The notes: generated from the letters alone by a model not told the origin. Positions 24,207-33,454 are shown, counted from the stretch's first letter. The stretch: 34,449 nucleotides of DNA from Desulfosporosinus shakirovi (GCF_020595055.1 NZ_JAJDOO010000040.1:1-34449), one strand, 5' to 3'. Made by a program: numbers and translations.

Positions 24207-24761
24207 CTATAGAATGAGGTTGCCGTCATCGGATACAGGGCAGGGTCCATCCAGCTTTTCTTTCATTTGTGCAATCAGCTCCAGCTCCGAACCTAGCAGT
24301 CTAAGGTGGAATTCCTGCAGCTCGATCTTAACCGGCACAAATAGGGTCGCTTCCATATGAGTCTGGGCTTCCACACAGTCCCTGGAGTCGATCAGGTACT
24401 TTTCGCGCCCTTTGAGGAGCTTTTTCCGGGTGGGGATATCAAGCAGGTGAAAATAATACAGCCGCATCATGTATTCGTCGCGGTTTTTTATCACCATATC
24501 GGGGATGTCACGCAAGATACTGATAAACTGCCTTCTGCCTTTATGGGTAATGCTGAAAATATTGCGGTTCGGCTTTCCCTCGCAAAGTTCAACCTCTTTT
24601 GTGATATCGCCCGCCTGCTCATAGCGCTTGAGTAAAGAGTACAGCGTATTGTTGTTGATGGTGGTGCAGGCGCTGAATCGCTCCGAAAGCAGCTTTTTGA
24701 TGTTATATCCGTGGCGCGGCCCGTCCATCAGGCAGCCGAGAATAAATATATCATAGTACAT
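24207..24761 (-). CDS. PadR-family transcriptional regulator
   Basis: A 184-residue PadR protein: N-terminal winged helix (ILGCLMDGPRHGYNIKKLL, NNNTLYSLLKRYEQAGDI, and the wing IFSITHKGRRQF) and a C-terminal helical domain of the longer (PF10400-like) type used for dimerisation. PadR proteins usually repress a neighbouring stress or efflux gene and let go on binding a small aromatic or other ligand. Its ATG comes one base after the stop of the flavoenzyme, so both are on one transcript and it probably controls that operon through the palindrome at 26725. Confidence 0.88.
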   Translation of the reverse strand: MYYDIFILGCLMDGPRHGYNIKKLLSERFSACTTINNNTLYSLLKRYEQAGDITKEVELCEGKPNRNIFSITHKGRRQFISILRDIPDMVIKNRDEYMMRLYYFHLLDIPTRKKLLKGREKYLIDSRDCVEAQTHMEATLFVPVKIELQEFHLRLLGSELELIAQMKEKLDGPCPVSDDGNLIL

Positions 24762-24762
24762 C

Positions 24763-26691
24763 TTAGATCTTCACAGCCAACCGGGCGGCTTCCTCAATGG
24801 CATCCACAATTCTCCGCGGCTTAGCCGCATCGCCGATCACATGGAGGGAGGGTACCTTTCCTTCTAGTGCTGCCTGAAGTGGGTTGTACGCTTTGGAGCC
24901 CACCGCCAGAATCACCATATCGTAGCCTGAAAGGGTCAACTCGCCGGAATTGGTGGAGCCTATGGCGCCGTCGGCAAGGAACTTTTCCACCTTGGTATTG
25001 GTCAGAATATCCACACCGCCCTCTTTCAGAGCCTTGAAAACAAAAAATTGAATGCTCGGGTGTAGTCCCGCCCCCGCCTGGTCCAGCATTTCGACAACGG
25101 TTACCTGACGGTTCTGGGTCAACAGGTATTCCGCGGTTTCAAGCCCCACCAGACCGCCGCCGACAATCAGCACCCGTTTGCCCACCATGACCTGCCCGTT
25201 CAACACATCAACAGCCTGCACTACCGGTATGCCGTCATTGGGGATGGATGGCGCAGTCGGGGTTGCGCCGGTTGCCAGGATGACCTCATCAGGCTTAAGG
25301 TCCAGAACAGCTTGCGGATCCGCTTCGGTGCCAAGCCTCACATCGACGCCGTATTTCTGGCACATCGTGATATAAAAGCGGATTGCTCTGGTCAGTTCGT
25401 GCTTAAAGGGCGGCACGCTTCCGGGGATAACCTGCCCGCCGGCCTTTTCATTCTTCTCAAACAGCGTGACTTGATGCCCTCTGGCCGCAGAGACCCAAGC
25501 AGCCTCTAGACCGCCCATGCCGCCGCCAACGATGACGATGCGTTTGGGCTTTTCAACTTTATTAATCTGCATAAACCCCTCATGTCCGGTGAAGGGATTG
25601 ATCATACAGGAAACGCCCTGGTCATTGGGGTCAATACCGGGCGCACCGTTGCAGCGCGTTAAACAGCCGACACAGGGGGAGATCTCCTCTGTTCTGCCTT
25701 CCTTAACCTTGTTGGGAAATTCCGGGTCGGCCAGGCAGGCTCGCCCGAGGGCAACGAAGTCCGCAATGCCACTGGCGATCACATCCTCCGCCATACTGGG
25801 ATCGATGATGCGGCCAACGGCAATGACAGGAATATGAACCCCTTGCTTGACGGCTTGCGCCGCATCCAAATTAAATCCCTGGGGTACATTGGCCGGGGGG
25901 ACCATGTACTGCATGCTGGCATAAACGCCGGTGGATACATGGATGGCGTCTGCGCCTGCCTCTTCCAGCATTTTGGCGATTAATACGGTTTCATTCAATC
26001 TTCGCCCGCTTTCTACTCGTTCGTCACCGCTGATGCGAAAGATAATGGGGAACTCCTTACCGCATTTCTCCTTGATAGTCTGAATTAGCTCTACGGAAAA
26101 GCGTGCTCTTCCTCGCAAATTGCCGCCGTACTCATCAATGCGCTTGTTGCTGTAGCTGGACATAAACTGGGCAGGCAGATAGCCGTGGGCGCCGTGAATT
26201 TCTACCCCATCAAAGCCTGCGGTTTTCGCGCGGAGTGCTCCGTCCCCGAATTTTTCAATAATCTCTTCAATTTCAGCGATGGTCAGCTCTCGTGGCAGCT
26301 CCTTATTCACCGGGCAGGGGATGGGTGAGGGCGCCACCGGCTGCAAACCGGTAAAGTGGGAATTAGTCTGCCGACCGGAATGCTGGAGCTGCATAAAAAT
26401 TTTGCTTCCCTGGGTATGGATGGCCTCTGTCAGCTTTTTAAAGCCGGGGACGCAGTCATTGGAGTAGTTCACCAGCTGTCCGGGAAGCGCTTTTCCCTCC
26501 GGCGAAATGGTTGTGAACTCCGTAATGAGCAGGCCAAAGCCGCCCTTTGCCCGGGCGGCGTAGTAGGCAATCAGCTCATCCCCTATACTTCCGTCTGCTT
26601 CCCCGTGGTGGGAGCCCATTGCGGGCATGATAAAGCGGTTTTTCAGTTCAAGCAGACCGATTTTTCCTGTGCTGGATACCTTCTCGTACAT
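24763..26691 (-). CDS. NADH:flavin oxidoreductase (old yellow enzyme/2,4-dienoyl-CoA reductase type)
   Basis: A 642-residue three-domain flavoenzyme. Residues 1-350 are an FMN TIM barrel (LKNRFIMPAMGSHHGEADG; catalytic-region EIHGAHGYLPAQFMS; GRIIDPSMAEDVI). A 4Fe-4S site follows (CVGCLTRC, later SCMINP). Then come FAD (IVIVGGGMGGLEAAW) and NAD(P)H (VLIVGGGLVGLETAEYL) Rossmann domains. This is the layout of 2,4-dienoyl-CoA reductase, trimethylamine dehydrogenase and Clostridial enoate or bile-acid reductases, which pass hydride from NAD(P)H via FAD and the cluster to FMN and then reduce an activated C=C. ATG 26691 with GGAGG seven bases before it is chosen over an upstream in-frame Met that would overlap the promoter. 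Substrate unknown. Confidence 0.92.
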   Translation of the reverse strand: MYEKVSSTGKIGLLELKNRFIMPAMGSHHGEADGSIGDELIAYYAARAKGGFGLLITEFTTISPEGKALPGQLVNYSNDCVPGFKKLTEAIHTQGSKIFMQLQHSGRQTNSHFTGLQPVAPSPIPCPVNKELPRELTIAEIEEIIEKFGDGALRAKTAGFDGVEIHGAHGYLPAQFMSSYSNKRIDEYGGNLRGRARFSVELIQTIKEKCGKEFPIIFRISGDERVESGRRLNETVLIAKMLEEAGADAIHVSTGVYASMQYMVPPANVPQGFNLDAAQAVKQGVHIPVIAVGRIIDPSMAEDVIASGIADFVALGRACLADPEFPNKVKEGRTEEISPCVGCLTRCNGAPGIDPNDQGVSCMINPFTGHEGFMQINKVEKPKRIVIVGGGMGGLEAAWVSAARGHQVTLFEKNEKAGGQVIPGSVPPFKHELTRAIRFYITMCQKYGVDVRLGTEADPQAVLDLKPDEVILATGATPTAPSIPNDGIPVVQAVDVLNGQVMVGKRVLIVGGGLVGLETAEYLLTQNRQVTVVEMLDQAGAGLHPSIQFFVFKALKEGGVDILTNTKVEKFLADGAIGSTNSGELTLSGYDMVILAVGSKAYNPLQAALEGKVPSLHVIGDAAKPRRIVDAIEEAARLAVKI

Positions 26692-26724
26692 ACAATACCT
26701 CCAATTAGTAATAATGTGGATCAT

Positions 26725-26753
26725 ACTATGATAGATTAACATAGTGTATTATA
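26725..26753 (-). promoter_or_regulatory. Promoter and likely PadR operator of the flavoenzyme operon
   Basis: On the minus strand TATAAT occupies 26748-26753, with TTAACG 18 bases upstream as a possible -35. Right after the -10, ACTATG (26725-26730) and CATAGT (26740-26745) form a six-pair inverted repeat with a nine-base spacer, similar in size to PadR-type operators (ATGT-N8-ACAT-like). Its position over the transcript start suits repression by the operon's own PadR protein. Confidence 0.55.
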
Positions 26754-27098
26754 ACATAAAAACTCTTTTCCCGTTAAGAAAACAGAGAAATCCCTTTCCT
26801 CTTAAGGATTTCCCGGTTTGAACTATTTATCCAAGCCTGCCAAGACTACCACATATTAAACGTCTCCATATACACAGAAAAACTATGTTCAGCTGACAAT
26901 GGAAGGCATGCTGGAGCTTGTGGTCTTTTTTACCACGACGGCGGTTGTCATTTGTAGAAACATCCAAAGATTACAGCGGAATATTGTACCCTTTTTACAA
27001 AGGGGAAATGATCAATCATAGCGAAATCTATAGTATGTTATTAAATTCACATATACCTATAATTCAAATAAGAAGCGTGGCTGAGAAAGGAGCTAAAC
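26754..27098. other. Divergent intergenic region
   Basis: The gap holds a hairpin at about 26786-26812 (GAAATCC with GGATTTC), a small GTGGT/ACCAC hairpin around a T run near 26920-26940, and a perfect TATAAT at 27058-27063, 35 bases before the TorD start, which I take as the -10 of the respiratory operon (a matching -35 is poor). A short frame (MEGMLELVVFFTTTAVVICR) crosses 26899-27020 but has no ribosome site. No clear Fnr or nitrate-regulator site seen. Confidence 0.4.
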
Positions 27099-27803
27099 AT
27101 GAGCACAAACTCAGATAACCGCGCGATGGGTGAGAACCTTCGGGCTCTGATCGAGGTTAGGATCCATGCCTATGATCTCTTGAGAAGGAACTTTTGGCAA
27201 GAACCTTCACCGGAATTCCTCCAGAGTCTAATTCAGACCGAGCAGATGACGTCCTTTCCTTTTAGTGATGAAAGTTCACTAATTGCTGAAGGCGCAAAAG
27301 ACGTGACCTCTTACCTGAATGAGCTAAAGCCGTTAAGGGACGAGACTTTCGATCAACTTCATTGGGATTACACTCGCTTGTTTATCGGTCCGAATAAGTT
27401 AGCAGCTCCCCCCTGGGAATCAGCTTATCTTAATGAAGATCGTTTGCTTTTCCAAGAAGAGACTCTACAGGTAAGACGGGCTTATCTTAAATACAATTTC
27501 TTACCTAAAGATTACGGACATGAAGCAGATGATCACCTGGGTCTTGAGCTTGATTTTATGTATCAGTTGGGTTTGCTCAGTCTAGATGCCTTGAACTCTG
27601 AGAACTGTGAGGACGTTACCGCAATCCACAGAGACCAAAGGGAGTTTCTCAAAGGGCATTTGCTCAAATGGATCAATCAATTTAGCCAAACCGTGATTCA
27701 ATCAGCAAACACGGACTTTTACAAAGGGATGGCAAAAATCCTCAGCGGATTTTTAAGCTTAGACCTGAAAGCTCTTGAAGAGCTTTCAGCGATAGAGATT
27801 TAA
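27099..27803 (+). CDS. TorD/DmsD-family chaperone
   Basis: A 234-residue all-helical chaperone of the TorD/DmsD/NarJ type. The family's signature is present: FDQLHWDYTRLFIGPNKLAAPPWESAYL, followed by YGHEADDHLGLELDFMYQLG, the hinge region. Such proteins hold the Tat-signal precursor of a molybdenum enzyme while the cofactor is inserted and prevent early export. AAAGGAG lies before the ATG. It is the first gene of the operon, 31 bases before its client, the molybdopterin subunit. Confidence 0.92.
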   Translation: MSTNSDNRAMGENLRALIEVRIHAYDLLRRNFWQEPSPEFLQSLIQTEQMTSFPFSDESSLIAEGAKDVTSYLNELKPLRDETFDQLHWDYTRLFIGPNKLAAPPWESAYLNEDRLLFQEETLQVRRAYLKYNFLPKDYGHEADDHLGLELDFMYQLGLLSLDALNSENCEDVTAIHRDQREFLKGHLLKWINQFSQTVIQSANTDFYKGMAKILSGFLSLDLKALEELSAIEI

Positions 27804-27834
27804 GGTGTTAGAATTTATGGAGGTGACTTAAAGG

Positions 27835-30453
27835 ATGGCAAATCTTCTCGAGAATGCAAAGAAATATAGCATGAACAGACGATCCTTTCTCGGCTGGACG
27901 GCGACGCTAACTGCAGGGACTGCGGCAGCCTTAACCTTGCCGGGTTGTGGATTAGCCAAAGTTGATGCAGACGAAGCAGCAGCAATTGCCGGTAAAGAAG
28001 GCGAATGGATTACTGCGGCTTGTTGGCACAACTGTGGAGGTCGATGTCTTAATAAGGCTTATGTGGTAGATGGGGTTGTTCTTCGTCAAAAGACGGACGA
28101 TACTCATCCGGACACCCCGGATTATCCGCAACAAAGAGGGTGTGCCAGAGGTCGGTCACAACGTCAACAAGTATTTGGTGCTGACCGCTTAAAGTACCCA
28201 ATGAAGCGAAAGAACTGGGAACCCGGAACTGGTGGAAAAAGGGACCTCAGAGGCAGGGATGAATGGGTTAGAATATCCTGGGATGAAGCCTTAGATTCTA
28301 TCGCGGCTGAACTAAAGCGAATCAAGGAATCTTACGGTAATAAGTCTATTCTGTCTAAAAGTTCAATCACGTCAATCAACGCATTGGGTGGCTCAATGAC
28401 TTACTGGGGCACGACATCTGACGGAGCATGGCCTAAGCCCCAGCAGTTCATGAATGGTAACAGGTCAAGAGGTTCTAATGACCGTCTTGATTTGAAAAAC
28501 GCTAAGCTTATCGTCCTTTGGGGTTCAAATCCTGCTTGGAGTAGCGCTGGTAATCCGGCTTACAACTATAAACAGGCCAAAGATGCTGGAGCAAAGATTA
28601 TCATGGTCGACCCCTTTTATACGGATTCGGCACAACTTTTAGCCGATGAATGGATCCCGGTACGTCCGGGAACAGATACCGCTCTTTTATTAGGCATGGC
28701 TCACTATATGATTACAAACAACCTTCATGATCAGGCGTTTTTAGATAAGTATTGTGTTGGTTTTGATAGTGACCATATGCCTGAAAACGCTGATCCTAAA
28801 GAAAACTTTAAGGATTATGTACTTGGAACGTTTGATGGACAGCCAAAAACTCCAGAATGGGCGTCTGAACACTGTGGAACTGACGCTGAACTTATTCGGA
28901 CCTTTGCTCATCAAGTCGCTGTCACGAAACCGATGACCTTTAGTAGTTCGTCGGCAGCTGCCAGAACCGTGCTGGGTGAACAATTCTGTCAGGCCTTTCT
29001 AACCGTGGGCTGGATGACGGGTAATGTTGGTAAACCTGGAGCTTCAATTTGTTCTAATAATCGGCATAATCTTCAAAGCTATGGAGGCCCGGCCTTAGTT
29101 AAAGCAGGAAAGGCCGGAGGTTCCTCTTTACCCAATCCCCTTTATAAACAGCCTACCTTTCCTGGACCGGATCCCTTTCATACAGACTGGCATGGTATTG
29201 TTTGGGATGAGGCTTGGAATGCCGTTGTTACTGGCGAATATACCGCAGGTGTAAGGGGTAAGCAGCCGTGTGACATTAGAGCACTTGTTAATATAGGTGT
29301 TGGTAATCCTCTGAACCAAGCTACGAATCTTATGAAAGGAATTGAAGCCTTTCGTAAAGTTGAATTTGTTGTGAATTCTGCTCACTTCTTAACGACGACC
29401 GCCAAATATTCCGACATTGTACTGCCTGCCACCAGTGAATGGGAGAAGTTCGGAGGTTTCCTTACAGGGAACCCGGAAATGATCATTCATTATAGCCAAA
29501 TTACTGAGCCTCTGTATGAGTGCAAAGATGATAACTGGATCAATATTGAGATCGGAAAACGGCTAGGCTTTGATCCTAAGGAAATTGATTCATTGTCAGA
29601 GGTACAGAAGGTGTTCAACCAAGTAGCTGGGTGTACTGTTATTAAAGAAGATGGTTCAGGGTATGAGACGTTAATTACTATAACTGCTGAAGATATTGCT
29701 GAATTAGCAGTCGATGGAACCCCACAACAGGGGCGCATCGGGTATAAGGAATTTAAAGAACGAGGGATTTATCAGGTTCCACGCTCTCCGGGGGATAAGT
29801 TTGGTCATATCGATTATAAAGAGTTTATTGAGGATCCCGAGAAGAATCCGTTAGGAACAGAGAGTGGTAAGTTTCAAATTCATAGTCAAGCTTTGATGGA
29901 TAATATTGAAGCGTTTGGCTGGAGTAAGTTGGCACCGATTGCTAAATATCAATATGTTACTGAGGGTTATGAAGAAACTTATTCTGATTACGAAAAACAA
30001 GTTAAGGCTGATTGCCCCTTGCAACTAACGACAATCCACTACGCTCGTCGCAGTCATTCCACCTTGGATAACATCCCTGGGTTGAGAGAGGCGTTCGGAA
30101 ACGAATTATATATGAACCCTTCCGATGCAGAAGCTAGGGGAATCCATAAGGATGATATTGTTAAAGTCACAAGCCGTCACGGAAGTGTGATCAGGCCTCT
30201 TTATCTGACAGAACGAATGATGCCGGGAACCCTAACCCTGGGTCAAGGCGCTTGGGCAGAAATCGATGAGGAAAGTGGTATCTGTAAAGCTGGAGCCGTG
30301 AATGTGTTAAATGGCGGGCTTTGTGGAGGCCAAGGGACACAAGGGTATAATACGTGTAATGTTCAAGTGGAAAAATATAATGGTCCGATTAGGCTACAGC
30401 CCGATGATACGTGGCCACAAAGGATTGTTAGTGCACAAGGGGGGACTAAGTAA
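27835..30453 (+). CDS. Tat-exported molybdopterin oxidoreductase, DMSO-reductase family
   Basis: An 872-residue DmsA-like catalytic subunit. The Tat motif is NRRSFLGWTA (Arg15-Arg16), with a hydrophobic stretch ending LTLPGC38, which could also act as a lipobox. A 4Fe-4S motif is made by Cys63, Cys67, Cys71 and Cys103 (CWHNCGGRC...GCARG). The bis-MGD Mo ligand is probably Ser195 in WGTTSDGAW, which lines up with the Ser ligand of DMSO/TMAO reductases. Other family landmarks: IVLWGSNPAWS, VDPFYTDSA, WIPVRPGTDTALLLGM, YSDIVLPATSEWE and the C-terminal cofactor-binding YNTCNVQVEKY. It would reduce an S- or N-oxide or a related acceptor outside the membrane; the true acceptor cannot be predicted. 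GGAGGTGA precedes the ATG. Confidence 0.93.
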   Translation: MANLLENAKKYSMNRRSFLGWTATLTAGTAAALTLPGCGLAKVDADEAAAIAGKEGEWITAACWHNCGGRCLNKAYVVDGVVLRQKTDDTHPDTPDYPQQRGCARGRSQRQQVFGADRLKYPMKRKNWEPGTGGKRDLRGRDEWVRISWDEALDSIAAELKRIKESYGNKSILSKSSITSINALGGSMTYWGTTSDGAWPKPQQFMNGNRSRGSNDRLDLKNAKLIVLWGSNPAWSSAGNPAYNYKQAKDAGAKIIMVDPFYTDSAQLLADEWIPVRPGTDTALLLGMAHYMITNNLHDQAFLDKYCVGFDSDHMPENADPKENFKDYVLGTFDGQPKTPEWASEHCGTDAELIRTFAHQVAVTKPMTFSSSSAAARTVLGEQFCQAFLTVGWMTGNVGKPGASICSNNRHNLQSYGGPALVKAGKAGGSSLPNPLYKQPTFPGPDPFHTDWHGIVWDEAWNAVVTGEYTAGVRGKQPCDIRALVNIGVGNPLNQATNLMKGIEAFRKVEFVVNSAHFLTTTAKYSDIVLPATSEWEKFGGFLTGNPEMIIHYSQITEPLYECKDDNWINIEIGKRLGFDPKEIDSLSEVQKVFNQVAGCTVIKEDGSGYETLITITAEDIAELAVDGTPQQGRIGYKEFKERGIYQVPRSPGDKFGHIDYKEFIEDPEKNPLGTESGKFQIHSQALMDNIEAFGWSKLAPIAKYQYVTEGYEETYSDYEKQVKADCPLQLTTIHYARRSHSTLDNIPGLREAFGNELYMNPSDAEARGIHKDDIVKVTSRHGSVIRPLYLTERMMPGTLTLGQGAWAEIDEESGICKAGAVNVLNGGLCGGQGTQGYNTCNVQVEKYNGPIRLQPDDTWPQRIVSAQGGTK

Positions 30454-31001
30454 TGGCGCAGCTTGGATTTTACTTTGATATGACTGGATGTAGTAAATGT
30501 AAAACCTGTCAAATTGCTTGCAAAGATAAAAATGATTTGAAACAGGGGACGCTTTTCCGTCGAGTCACCAGTTTCGAAGGTGGGAAATATCCCCATCCTT
30601 GGATCTATAATTTATCCATCGCATGTAATCACTGTGAAAAACCAAAATGTGTAGAGAACTGTCCTTCGGGGGCTCTCTATAAACGTGAAGATGGGATTGT
30701 CATGCATGATCAGGAAAAGTGCATCGGTTGTCGCCTGTGTACCTGGTCTTGCCCGTATGGTGCTCCCCAATATATCGAGGAACTGGGTAAAGTGAGAAAA
30801 TGCGACATGTGTGCTGACTTAATTGACAAAGGTGAAAATCCAGCCTGTGTTGATGCTTGTCTGATGAGGGTTTTGAAATATGGGGATATTGAGGAGCTCA
30901 AAAAAGAGTATGGCGGAACTTCGGACATCAAAGGTATGCCGGATTCCTCTATTACAAAGCCATCGTTCCTCATCAAACCGAAAAGCGAAGCTAAGCGCTA
31001 G
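30453..31001 (+). CDS. Four-cluster iron-sulfur subunit (DmsB type)
   Basis: A 182-residue ferredoxin-like subunit with four 4Fe-4S sites: Cys13/16/19/23 (CSKCKTCQIAC), Cys58/61/66/70 (CNHCEKPKCVENC), Cys90/93/96/100 (CIGCRLCTWSC) and Cys117/120/132/136 (CDMC, then CVDAC). Each cluster uses ligands from two motifs in the usual crossed pattern. It carries electrons from the membrane anchor to the molybdenum subunit. It has no signal peptide of its own, as expected if co-exported with the Tat subunit. Its ATG overlaps the previous stop by one base. Confidence 0.95.
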   Translation: MAQLGFYFDMTGCSKCKTCQIACKDKNDLKQGTLFRRVTSFEGGKYPHPWIYNLSIACNHCEKPKCVENCPSGALYKREDGIVMHDQEKCIGCRLCTWSCPYGAPQYIEELGKVRKCDMCADLIDKGENPACVDACLMRVLKYGDIEELKKEYGGTSDIKGMPDSSITKPSFLIKPKSEAKR

Positions 31002-31042
31002 AGCTTAGCTGGTCTTTACAATCAAATAAAGGAGGTTAAGCA

Positions 31043-31920
31043 ATGTTTGCTGAAGAATGGCCGTTAATGATGTTTACCCTTTTAGCTCAGTTGGGGGTCG
31101 GCACTTTTATCTTTCTGACGATCGTACGCACGGTCTTAGAATCGAAAGAGAACCATAAAACGGCGGCACAATTAAAAAACACTGGGTTTCTAGCCATTGG
31201 AGTTATAATGGCCATTGCTCTAGTCTTATCACTATTCCACCTGGGTACGCCAAGCGGAGCATACCGCTCTCTTTCAAATATTGGAAGTTCTTGGCTGAGC
31301 AGGGAGATACTTTTCGTCGGAATCTTCTTTGTTTTAGTCCTTGGAAACTACTTCGTTGCGAGAAAAGGACAGTTCATAAGATACTAAGCTGGGTAACAGC
31401 CCTAACCGGAATTATGGTGATTTTCAGCATGGCAAGTATTTATTCTTCGTCCATCCGACCAGCCTGGGATAGCGGGAATACTTTTCTAGCTTTTTTAGGA
31501 ACGACAATCCTCTTTGGGGCGTTAGGCTCGGTAGCCTTTATTATTCAAGGTTCAAAGGGCAATAAACTATCCCCTGAATTAATTAGTGTTCTTAAAAAAA
31601 TCAGCCTGGCAGGAATAGCTGCTTTGCTAATTCAACTGGTTTATCTACCCGTTTATTACTCCGCCCTTTCCGGCGGTGGAGATGCCGCCCTGGCCTCTGC
31701 CCAAACCCTTGCAGGCACGTATGCGCCGATGATGGTTATTAGATGGGTCCTATCAGTAATAGGGGCTGCACTGTTGGTCTATACTCTATTCAAAAAAGGA
31801 AATACCACCCCGGCAATTCCACTAAATACAGTCTATCTTGCCTTTGCCCTCGTATTAGTGGGTGAATTCCTGGGACGTTATATTTTCTACGCCTCAGCCG
31901 TATCCATCATGGTGGGCTAA
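31043..31920 (+). pseudogene. DmsC-like membrane anchor, split by one frameshift
   Basis: DmsC-type quinol-oxidising anchor, about 292 residues if joined, with eight membrane segments. The first frame (31043-31387) begins with ATG after GGAGG and covers EEWPLMMFTLLAQLGVGTF, the FHLGTPSGAYRSLSNIGSSWLSREI motif (quinol-site His and the typical RxxxNxxxSWLSRE pattern) and stops at TAA 31385. The second frame carries on from KILSWVTALTGIMV to the end, TAA 31918-31920. After the Phe codon 31373-31375 only two bases (31376-31377) precede the next codon of the downstream frame: one base is missing. There is no ribosome site for the second part. Either the gene is inactivated or the base is a sequencing error; everything else looks under selection. 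Confidence 0.85.
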
Positions 31921-31970
31921 AAGGGGGAAGTGTGCCCATTTTTTAAGAATTCTGGAATAAGGCGTCTATA

Positions 31971-32010
31971 AAAGGCATAGGACCTCAAGATGGTACTATG
32001 CCTTTCCTTT
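31971..32010 (+). terminator. Terminator of the respiratory operon
   Basis: AAAGGCATAG (31971-31980) pairs with CTATGCCTTT (31996-32005); three more pairs (ACC/GGT) follow after one mismatch. Followed by CCTTTG. It is about 50 bases after the end of the DmsC-like gene. Confidence 0.75.
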
Positions 32011-32500
32011 GCAACTCATTGGTACAATACGCTGATGCATGCAGCGAGCGGACAGATCGTTCTTAGGGTAACGACGGTTTTGCGCAGCAATACGATTGAG
32101 TTTGACAGAAACGGCTTCAATAAACTAAACGCGTTCAAAATGATCGCATTTGCGGAAAGACGTTAGACTCTGGCCAGTCTGGCTTCCATAGCAAAGGGTT
32201 TTGGCAATCCAGAGGGAATTGCTCTGCTTTCACTTGGGATTTGTGTTTTTCATTGAACATGGCTGCTTCATCCTTACCAGACCAGTGAAATAACCTGCAC
32301 TACCATGGGATTTCTTTTATTAGTCTCTGCAGACCCGAACATCCGTCAGCAACTGGGCAATATGTGCACCATGTTATATGGAAGGATTCAAGTATAAAAG
32401 TAATATCTGGTATATGACGCGCCTTACGCCTTATCGATTTAATTTCTTTCTTGTGAAATATGTCACCGCAATGAAATTATAGTACAATTAATAAAGTGGA
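32011..32500. other. Gap with unassigned gene remnants
   Basis: No intact gene. A plus-strand frame near 32100-32165 reads RNGFNKLNAFKMIAFAERR and stops; a frame at about 32193-32395 reads KGFGNPEGIALLSLGICVFH, has an in-frame TGA, and continues TWLLHPYQTSEITCTTMGF to QLGNMCTMLYGRIQV. The second looks like a decayed membrane-type protein with one nonsense change. I cannot assign either. Confidence 0.35.
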
Positions 32501-32532
32501 CAAAAGTTCCCAGGTCTGAAACTATTACAGCA
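32501..32532. repeat. Short dispersed repeat, copy 2
   Basis: Matches 8041-8070 at 27 of 30 positions and then shares ACAGCA. GTCTG and CAGAC within it and just after can form a short stem. It lies 33 bases before the AraC-type start, so it may belong to that gene's leader or promoter. Confidence 0.65.
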
Positions 32533-32565
32533 GACAATAAAAAATAGAAGGAAAGTGTTTGGATT

Positions 32566-33381
32566 TTGAATATATCAGACAAGGGGGATTATCTGAGTAG
32601 TCTTGAACAAGACCGACATATGGAATTTAGCAGAAGCATTATTGAAGGGGTGGAAATCAAGCGGTGTAGAAACAACCCTCATGCTTATAAGTCTCATGTC
32701 CATAATGAACTTTCATTAGGGTATATAATAGAAGGAACCACGGACTTAACACTGAGGGACAGGACTATCCATTATGGATCAGGTGATGGTGTCATTATAC
32801 CCTCATTGATGACACACAGATGTGCACCGAAAGATATTAATCACTGGGCATATGTTATGTTATTTGTTAATTCCAGTTATTACAGTGAATTGGTCAGCTT
32901 TAGTCAAGCAAAAAAGCTGACAGGGGATCAAGTCCGGAAATTAATCGGCTTTATTGAACAACTGCTAATAGAAACGATTCCAGACACTTTGGAAAATATC
33001 CTTATTGAATTATTGCTAGAGTTTGGAGATAAAGACATTTCGGAAATCACTCCTACAGATACCAGTGATAGGGTCAAAACCATCCATGATTATATCTTAG
33101 CTCACGTGAATGAGGTTATAACCTTAGATGAACTTCAGCAGATATCCGGGTTGAATAAATTTTCTTTAATCAGGAATTTTAAGAAATTATATGTCACCAC
33201 ACCTGCTGCCTACCATTTGCAATGTCGAGTAGCTGAAGCAAAAAAGTTATTAAGTAAAGGAGTGGACGTATTTGATATTTGCGAGGAATTGAGATTTTAT
33301 GATCAAGCCCATTTGATACGAGAATTCAAAAAAATGTATGGCATTACCCCGGCAACTTATACACACCAAGTAAAAGGCTAG
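32566..33381 (+). CDS. AraC-family transcriptional regulator
   Basis: A 271-residue regulator. The N-terminal ~150 residues form an AraC-type cupin sensor (HVHNELSLGYIIEGTTDLTL, then YGSGDGVIIPSLMTH and CAPKDINHWAYVMLFV). The C-terminal ~100 residues carry two HTH motifs (ITLDELQQISGLNKFSLIRN and VFDICEELRFYDQAHLIREF), ending MYGITPATYTH. Such AraC/EamA neighbours are common: the regulator senses a small molecule and drives the adjacent transporter. It starts with TTG 32566, ten bases after AAGGAAAG; an ATG 19 codons on lacks a ribosome site. The stop is 73 bases before the EamA gene. Confidence 0.88.
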   Translation: MNISDKGDYLSSLEQDRHMEFSRSIIEGVEIKRCRNNPHAYKSHVHNELSLGYIIEGTTDLTLRDRTIHYGSGDGVIIPSLMTHRCAPKDINHWAYVMLFVNSSYYSELVSFSQAKKLTGDQVRKLIGFIEQLLIETIPDTLENILIELLLEFGDKDISEITPTDTSDRVKTIHDYILAHVNEVITLDELQQISGLNKFSLIRNFKKLYVTTPAAYHLQCRVAEAKKLLSKGVDVFDICEELRFYDQAHLIREFKKMYGITPATYTHQVKG

Positions 33382-33454
33382 TGTCAATTCTATACAATAC
33401 AGCTCCTTATTATTTGGCTAATCTGGACTTAGCAAAGATACGAGGAGTGTGTCT

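Noticed and set aside
31360-31390. Programmed frameshift in the DmsC-like gene
   Set aside because: No slippery heptamer, internal ribosome site or downstream hairpin seen, and DmsC family genes are not known to use recoding.
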